In this document: in pieces, positions 60,502-64,000 of the stretch
How positions within the stretch are numbered: position 1 is the stretch's first letter
Layout: every line of letters begins with the position of its first letter
NCBI RefSeq assembly: GCF_007859855.1
Contig: NZ_SJPK01000001.1
Coordinates: 552,091-616,090 of the forward strand
Reading direction: 5' to 3'
From: Allorhodopirellula solitaria
GTDB taxonomy: Bacteria > Planctomycetota > Planctomycetia > Pirellulales > Pirellulaceae
Length of the DNA stretch: 64,000 bases
The notes under the pieces: generated by a model
Database searches by the model: none
The model's input: the letters and a program-made list of their open reading frames with translations, nothing else
What the model was told of the DNA's origin: nothing
Position numbers and translations under genes: made by a program

Positions 60502-62999
60502 ATCCATCGACGTCTCCGTCGGCTGACCGCCACCAACGCATTTCGCGCCCGTGCATCCACTGTGGTGAGCCGACCGATAGCTACGCGGAACAGCCTGCCG
60601 ACGAGATTTTCTGCTGCGGTGGCTGCCGTGGTGCCTACGAGCTTATCCACGGCTGGGGGTTGGAATCGTTTTACGGTCTTCGCGATCAGCTCGGCAGCGG
60701 CACGGCACCACGGGTCAAGGAGGAGTCGTCTCGCTACGAGCGTTTTGACAGTGAGGAGTTCCTCGGCCCATCGACACCGCGACCGCAAGAGGACGGATTG
60801 ATGTGCAGCGAACTCGCGGTGCACGGACTGCACTGCGCAGCTTGCGCGTGGTTGATTGAGAACGCGGCACAGCGCACGCCAGGTTGGCGGGCCGCCCGTG
60901 TGAAGATGAGCGACCATACTCTGCGAGTCGTTTACGATCCGCAATCCACGGCTCTCAGCCAGATCGCTCGGCTGCTCGACCGGCTCGGTTACGAGGTAGC
61001 ACCGATCTCGGCGGAGCGGGACACGCATTTCCAGAGTGAAAACCGTCGCCATTTGATGCGCATTGCCATCGCTGGATTCTGTGCAGCAAATGCAATGTGG
61101 ATCGCCGTGGCGCTCTATGCGGGTGAACTGCAGGGTGTCGAGGTTGACCATCGCTGGTTTCTCGGACTTGTGGGCACCGGTTTGGGTGTCGCAGCCGTTG
61201 TCATTCCGGGGCGGACGTTTTTCGTGGGCGCATTGGCGTCGATCAAAACCCGCGTCCCTCACATGGATCTTCCCGTCGCGTTGGGGCTGTCCGTCGGCAC
61301 GGTTGCAGGCATCGTCAATGCTATCTCTGGCCGCGGGCATCTGTATTTTGACTCGCTCGCTGTGCTCGTGTTCCTGCTACTGATCGGCCGCTGGATCCAG
61401 TTCCACCAGCAGCACCGCGCCGCCAAGGCAGTCGATCTGTTATTACGGATCACTCCGCGTCATGCGCTGCGAGTCAATTCCGATGAGACGACCGACACCG
61501 TCTTGGTGGATATTCTTCAGGTAGGCGATTGCGTTCGCGTCGATGCGGGTGAAAACATTCCTGTCGACGGAGAGGTCCTGCACGGTCAATCGTTGATCGA
61601 TCGGTCGTTGTTGACTGGCGAGAGCGTGCCCGTCGACATCGCCGAGGGAGACCAGGTAGCCGCTGGGACACTGAATTTGCAGCAACCCATTGACGTTCGC
61701 GTGTCCGCGACCGGACGAGAGAGCCGAATCGGTCGCGTCATGCAGTCGGTCGAAGACGCGATGAATGACAAGATCCCGATCGTGCAGTTCGCTGATCGGA
61801 TCGGTGGTGTGTTCGTGGTGGTGGTGACGTTGCTGGCCATTGCCACCTTCCTTTGGTGGCTGCCCGCGGGATGGCGCACATCCGCATCGACCGCGACAGC
61901 GCTCTTGATCGTAGCCTGTCCCTGCGCATTGGCTCTCGCAACCCCGCTAGCGATTGCCGTCTCACTCGGTCGTGCAGCGAAGCATAAGGTCTTGATACGC
62001 GACGGTTCGACGCTGCAGCAATTGTCTCGCACGGGACGAATCTGGTTCGATAAAACGGGTACGCTGACCTCAGGGCGTCCGGATGCGTGGATCGCTTGGG
62101 GAGATTCGGAGAGTGTCGCTGCTGCCGCTGCAGTGGAGCAACACTGTCGTCATCCCGTCGCTGATGCACTGGGTCGTTTATGTCGCCGGCTTGGGACGGC
62201 GACGCTATCCGATGCCGTTCTTGACCGCGTCCATCGACAGGGCGTGGTGGGGCATGTTCAAGACAGCGAAGTGCTTGTGGGCAGCCCTTCGTTTCTTCGC
62301 GAGCAAGGCTTTGGATTGGGGCAGGTCGTGCGGGATGCAATTGACGATTGTACCGAGAACGCGGCCAGTCCCATTGTGATCGCTCGCGATGGAATCGTCG
62401 AAGCGGTCGTTGCGATCTTTGATCCGATCAAAGCCGAGGCAGCTGAAACTGTCGCGTGCTTGCAGGCGAGCGGTTGGCAGGTGGGAATCTTGTCAGGGGA
62501 CCATCCGGACATCGTCCGCCACGTCGCCACAACATTGGGCGTACCGCCAGACCTCGCATTTGGTGGACTCAGCCCCGAGGACAAACTGGCAGCCGTGCGC
62601 GGCGATGAAAGGTTCTCGAGCGGGACGGTCGAATCAACCACTGTGATGGTGGGCGACGGCGCCAACGACGCTGCTGCATTGGCCGCAGCCGATGTCGGGA
62701 TTGCCGTCCGCGGTGGCGTGGAGGTGAGTTTGCAAGCAGCGCCAGTATTTATAGCCAACGATAATCTGGCGGGTGTGAACGAGCTGGTGGATTCGGCACG
62801 CCGCACCGAATGGCTGATTCGGACTGCCCTCGCGGTATCATTGCTGTATAATGTGATTGCTGTCGGGCTAGCGATGTGCGGCCGGATCAGTCCTCTTGTC
62901 GCGGCGATCCTGATGCCGTTGAGTAGCGTCAGTGTGTTGGCGGTGACCTTGATCTGGCCAACCTATCCATCCCGTCCCACCACCTCCCGCAGGAATTGA
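60498..62999 (+). CDS. ccoI: CcoI/FixI-type copper-transporting P-type ATPase
   Basis: 833 residues, exporting Cu(I) for cytochrome cbb3 oxidase assembly in known relatives. N-terminal zinc-ribbon-like region has CIHCGEP and FCCGGCRGAYELIHGWGLESFY, characteristic of CcoI. An HMA metal-binding domain follows with LHCAACAWLIENAAQ. The ATPase core has the TGES loop (LTGESVPVDIAEGD), the membrane CPC at 474-476 (VACPCALALATP), the phosphorylation Asp518 in DKTGTLTSG, and GDGANDAAALAAADVGIAV. It starts in the GTGA overlap with the SafE gene and is followed 5 bases later by ccoS. Confidence 0.93.
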   Translation: MNPSTSPSADRHQRISRPCIHCGEPTDSYAEQPADEIFCCGGCRGAYELIHGWGLESFYGLRDQLGSGTAPRVKEESSRYERFDSEEFLGPSTPRPQEDGLMCSELAVHGLHCAACAWLIENAAQRTPGWRAARVKMSDHTLRVVYDPQSTALSQIARLLDRLGYEVAPISAERDTHFQSENRRHLMRIAIAGFCAANAMWIAVALYAGELQGVEVDHRWFLGLVGTGLGVAAVVIPGRTFFVGALASIKTRVPHMDLPVALGLSVGTVAGIVNAISGRGHLYFDSLAVLVFLLLIGRWIQFHQQHRAAKAVDLLLRITPRHALRVNSDETTDTVLVDILQVGDCVRVDAGENIPVDGEVLHGQSLIDRSLLTGESVPVDIAEGDQVAAGTLNLQQPIDVRVSATGRESRIGRVMQSVEDAMNDKIPIVQFADRIGGVFVVVVTLLAIATFLWWLPAGWRTSASTATALLIVACPCALALATPLAIAVSLGRAAKHKVLIRDGSTLQQLSRTGRIWFDKTGTLTSGRPDAWIAWGDSESVAAAAAVEQHCRHPVADALGRLCRRLGTATLSDAVLDRVHRQGVVGHVQDSEVLVGSPSFLREQGFGLGQVVRDAIDDCTENAASPIVIARDGIVEAVVAIFDPIKAEAAETVACLQASGWQVGILSGDHPDIVRHVATTLGVPPDLAFGGLSPEDKLAAVRGDERFSSGTVESTTVMVGDGANDAAALAAADVGIAVRGGVEVSLQAAPVFIANDNLAGVNELVDSARRTEWLIRTALAVSLLYNVIAVGLAMCGRISPLVAAILMPLSSVSVLAVTLIWPTYPSRPTTSRRN

Positions 63000-63004
63000 G
63001 CCGA

Positions 63005-63157
63005 GTGAGTGTTCTGTACGTCGCCGTTCCCCTCGCATTGGTCCTCGGCGGAGGCGGCCTGATTGCCTGTCTGTTGTGTATTCGCAGCGGCCAATATGAC
63101 GATCTCGACACGCCAGCAGTGCGGATGCTGATCGACGAAGAAAAGTCCAAGGACTGA
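63005..63157 (+). CDS. ccoS: Cytochrome cbb3 oxidase assembly protein CcoS
   Basis: Small gene of 50 codons with a GTG start 5 bases after the CcoI stop, too short for routine ORF lists. The protein has one membrane helix (VAVPLALVLGGGGLIACLLC) then RSGQYDDLDTPAVRMLID, which closely matches the CcoS family motif (SGQFDDLDxPAxRML). CcoS helps deliver haem/copper cofactors to CcoN. The three-gene order SafE-CcoI-CcoS is typical of cbb3 maturation sets, though the oxidase subunits are not in the window. Confidence 0.9.
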   Translation: MSVLYVAVPLALVLGGGGLIACLLCIRSGQYDDLDTPAVRMLIDEEKSKD

Positions 63158-63165
63158 GGGTCCGC

Positions 63166-63666
63166 TCAGCCGTCTTTCCGATTGTCCAGCAGAAAACGAG
63201 TGCAATCCTCGCTGAGAATCGAGCCACGGAGGGTCACGTCGATGGAACACTGCTCCGCCAACTCACGGCTCGTCACGCCGAGGCCACCGAAACCGGCCTG
63301 CTCAACGGCAGCCTGGTCGGCACCGAAAACAATGTGCTCTATCCCAGCCATCAGGGCTGCTGAGAAGCACATTGGACAAGGCTGTGCGGTAGCGAGGAGC
63401 CAGCATCCCTTGAGGCTGGGATTGCCGAGACTTTGGCAGGCGATTCGAATTGCGTTGACCTCTGCGTGAGCGGTTGGATTCGTATCGGAGACGGCTGTGT
63501 TGTGCGCGACTGCAATCTGTCGGCCCGATGGCAAGTAGACTGCTGCGCCGAACGGGTTCTCGCCGGCTTGCACTCCCGCCTGCCCATCGGCCAACGCCGC
63601 TTTCATCCACTGCGTGAGTTCGGTGTCGGTTACCGACTCCGGTTGTCTCTCGGTTTCATTGATCAT
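63166..63666 (-). CDS. Nucleoside/guanine deaminase
   Basis: 166 residues from the ATG at 63666 (MINETERQPESVTDTEL); an upstream ATG at 63684 would add 6. Cytidine-deaminase superfamily zinc sites: TAHAEVNAIRIAC (His and catalytic Glu) and ATAQPCPMCFSAALM (the two Cys). The AHAEVNAI form is closest to guanine deaminase (GuaD type), which gives xanthine from guanine; tRNA adenosine deaminase TadA is less likely since PCTMC is expected there. It overlaps the end of the amylase-family gene by 11 bases. Confidence 0.88.
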   Translation of the reverse strand: MINETERQPESVTDTELTQWMKAALADGQAGVQAGENPFGAAVYLPSGRQIAVAHNTAVSDTNPTAHAEVNAIRIACQSLGNPSLKGCWLLATAQPCPMCFSAALMAGIEHIVFGADQAAVEQAGFGGLGVTSRELAEQCSIDVTLRGSILSEDCTRFLLDNRKDG

Positions 63667-64000
63667 GGGTGCTGCCTTCCTCACCGGCGTCTTGAGAATA
63701 GATCAGTACAGTGTATGGGGGCAGCTCGATACGTCCGCGAGAAGGCAGTCCGTCATAGGGCTGCGATCGCCCCTCAATATCGCCACTGGCCTGCCCCGCA
63801 AAGTCGTTGCTATAGATTCGTCGGTCACTGCTAAATCGCCGACGCCACTGTCCACTCGCTGGCAAGCCAAACTCGTACTGCTCGAAATGCTGATTAGCAA
63901 AATTCGCTATCACGACAACGTCGTCGCCCTGACCACCATCATAGCTGCGTTGGAAAGCGACGACTTTGTCGCGATGATTGACATGGAAAACGTTGATGCG
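63656..64000 (-). CDS. C-terminal part of an alpha-amylase-family/branching enzyme (truncated at window edge)
   Basis: About 114 C-terminal residues, open to the window edge; the catalytic barrel lies outside. INVFHVNHRDKVVAFQRSY and DDVVVIANFANQHFEQYEFGLPASG followed by WRRRFSSD, and the closing GRIELPPYTVLIYSQD, match the beta-sandwich C-domain of 1,4-alpha-glucan branching enzymes and related GH13 proteins. It probably acts in glycogen metabolism. The exact subfamily cannot be decided from this fragment. The stop lies 11 bases inside the deaminase gene. Confidence 0.7.
   Translation of the reverse strand, partial: RINVFHVNHRDKVVAFQRSYDGGQGDDVVVIANFANQHFEQYEFGLPASGQWRRRFSSDRRIYSNDFAGQASGDIEGRSQPYDGLPSRGRIELPPYTVLIYSQDAGEEGSTHDQ

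Overview
The window looks like chromosome from a member of the Planctomycetota, most likely a Rhodopirellula-like member of the Pirellulaceae. No rRNA or marker gene is present, so this rests on content: two pairs of planctomycete cytochrome/DUF1549/DUF1553 and DUF1501 genes, a PVC-type membrane dehydrogenase with a CxxCH motif, an LEPR-type N-terminus on a dockerin/Calx-beta protein, Tat-exported Gfo/Idh/MocA and TIM-barrel proteins, a Ser/Thr kinase with DWG in place of DFG, and characteristic intergenic mosaic repeats. I see no phage, insertion sequence with transposase, CRISPR array, tRNA or rRNA.

Layout. 1-7.3 kb holds housekeeping genes: miaA (5' end missing), pdxH, a YqgE/AlgH protein, a cold-shock-domain protein, a small membrane protein, an RluA-type pseudouridine synthase, a CinA-type protein and an orphan EboE-like TIM barrel. 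7.3-8.1 kb is repeat-derived and non-coding. 8.1-12.4 kb is a secreted cytochrome/DUF1553 + DUF1501 pair. 12.4-13.0 kb is another repeat block. 13-18.3 kb carries a small exported helical protein, an S9 peptidase and, convergent to it, a DUF1080-PhoD fusion. 18.4-27.9 kb looks like a carbohydrate-catabolism region: isomerase-like TIM barrel, Gfo/Idh/MocA dehydrogenase and DapA-family aldolase, divergent from an AraC regulator, followed by an exported Gfo/Idh/MocA protein, a PVC dehydrogenase-cytochrome and a ceramidase-like protein.

28-33.4 kb: deoC, a DUF1570 peptidase-like protein, a zinc-free MDR oxidoreductase and a large LEPR/Calx-beta/dockerin protein. 33.7-39.1 kb is a regulatory block: an AP2-like protein with a histone-H1-like lysine tail, a Ser/Thr kinase with two PAS domains, an ECF sigma factor and its overlapping membrane anti-sigma-like partner. 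39-42.7 kb: an SDR epimerase, shikimate kinase, a repeat block and an AsmA-like membrane protein. 42.9-46.8 kb is the second DUF1501/DUF1553 pair.

47-52.4 kb: an SLC13/RCK permease, a DUF3311-like protein overlapping a sodium:solute symporter, and RNase D. 52.5-58.6 kb: truA, divergent from a tightly packed run (exported TIM barrel, CoaC-like flavoprotein, CBS-type Mn pyrophosphatase, halogenase-like FAD enzyme, HAD phosphatase). 58.7-63.2 kb: an exported esterase and a SafE/CcoI/CcoS cytochrome cbb3 maturation set whose last gene is only 50 codons. The right edge holds a nucleoside/guanine deaminase and the C-terminus of an alpha-amylase-family enzyme.

The most unusual items are the AP2 plus H1-tail protein, the family of palindromic intergenic elements (one copy supplies the stop codon of the RluA gene), the DUF1080-PhoD fusion, and three enzymes with substitutions at key catalytic residues (S9 peptidase, CoaC-like, CinA-like). 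I did not find a convincing new defence or mobile system.
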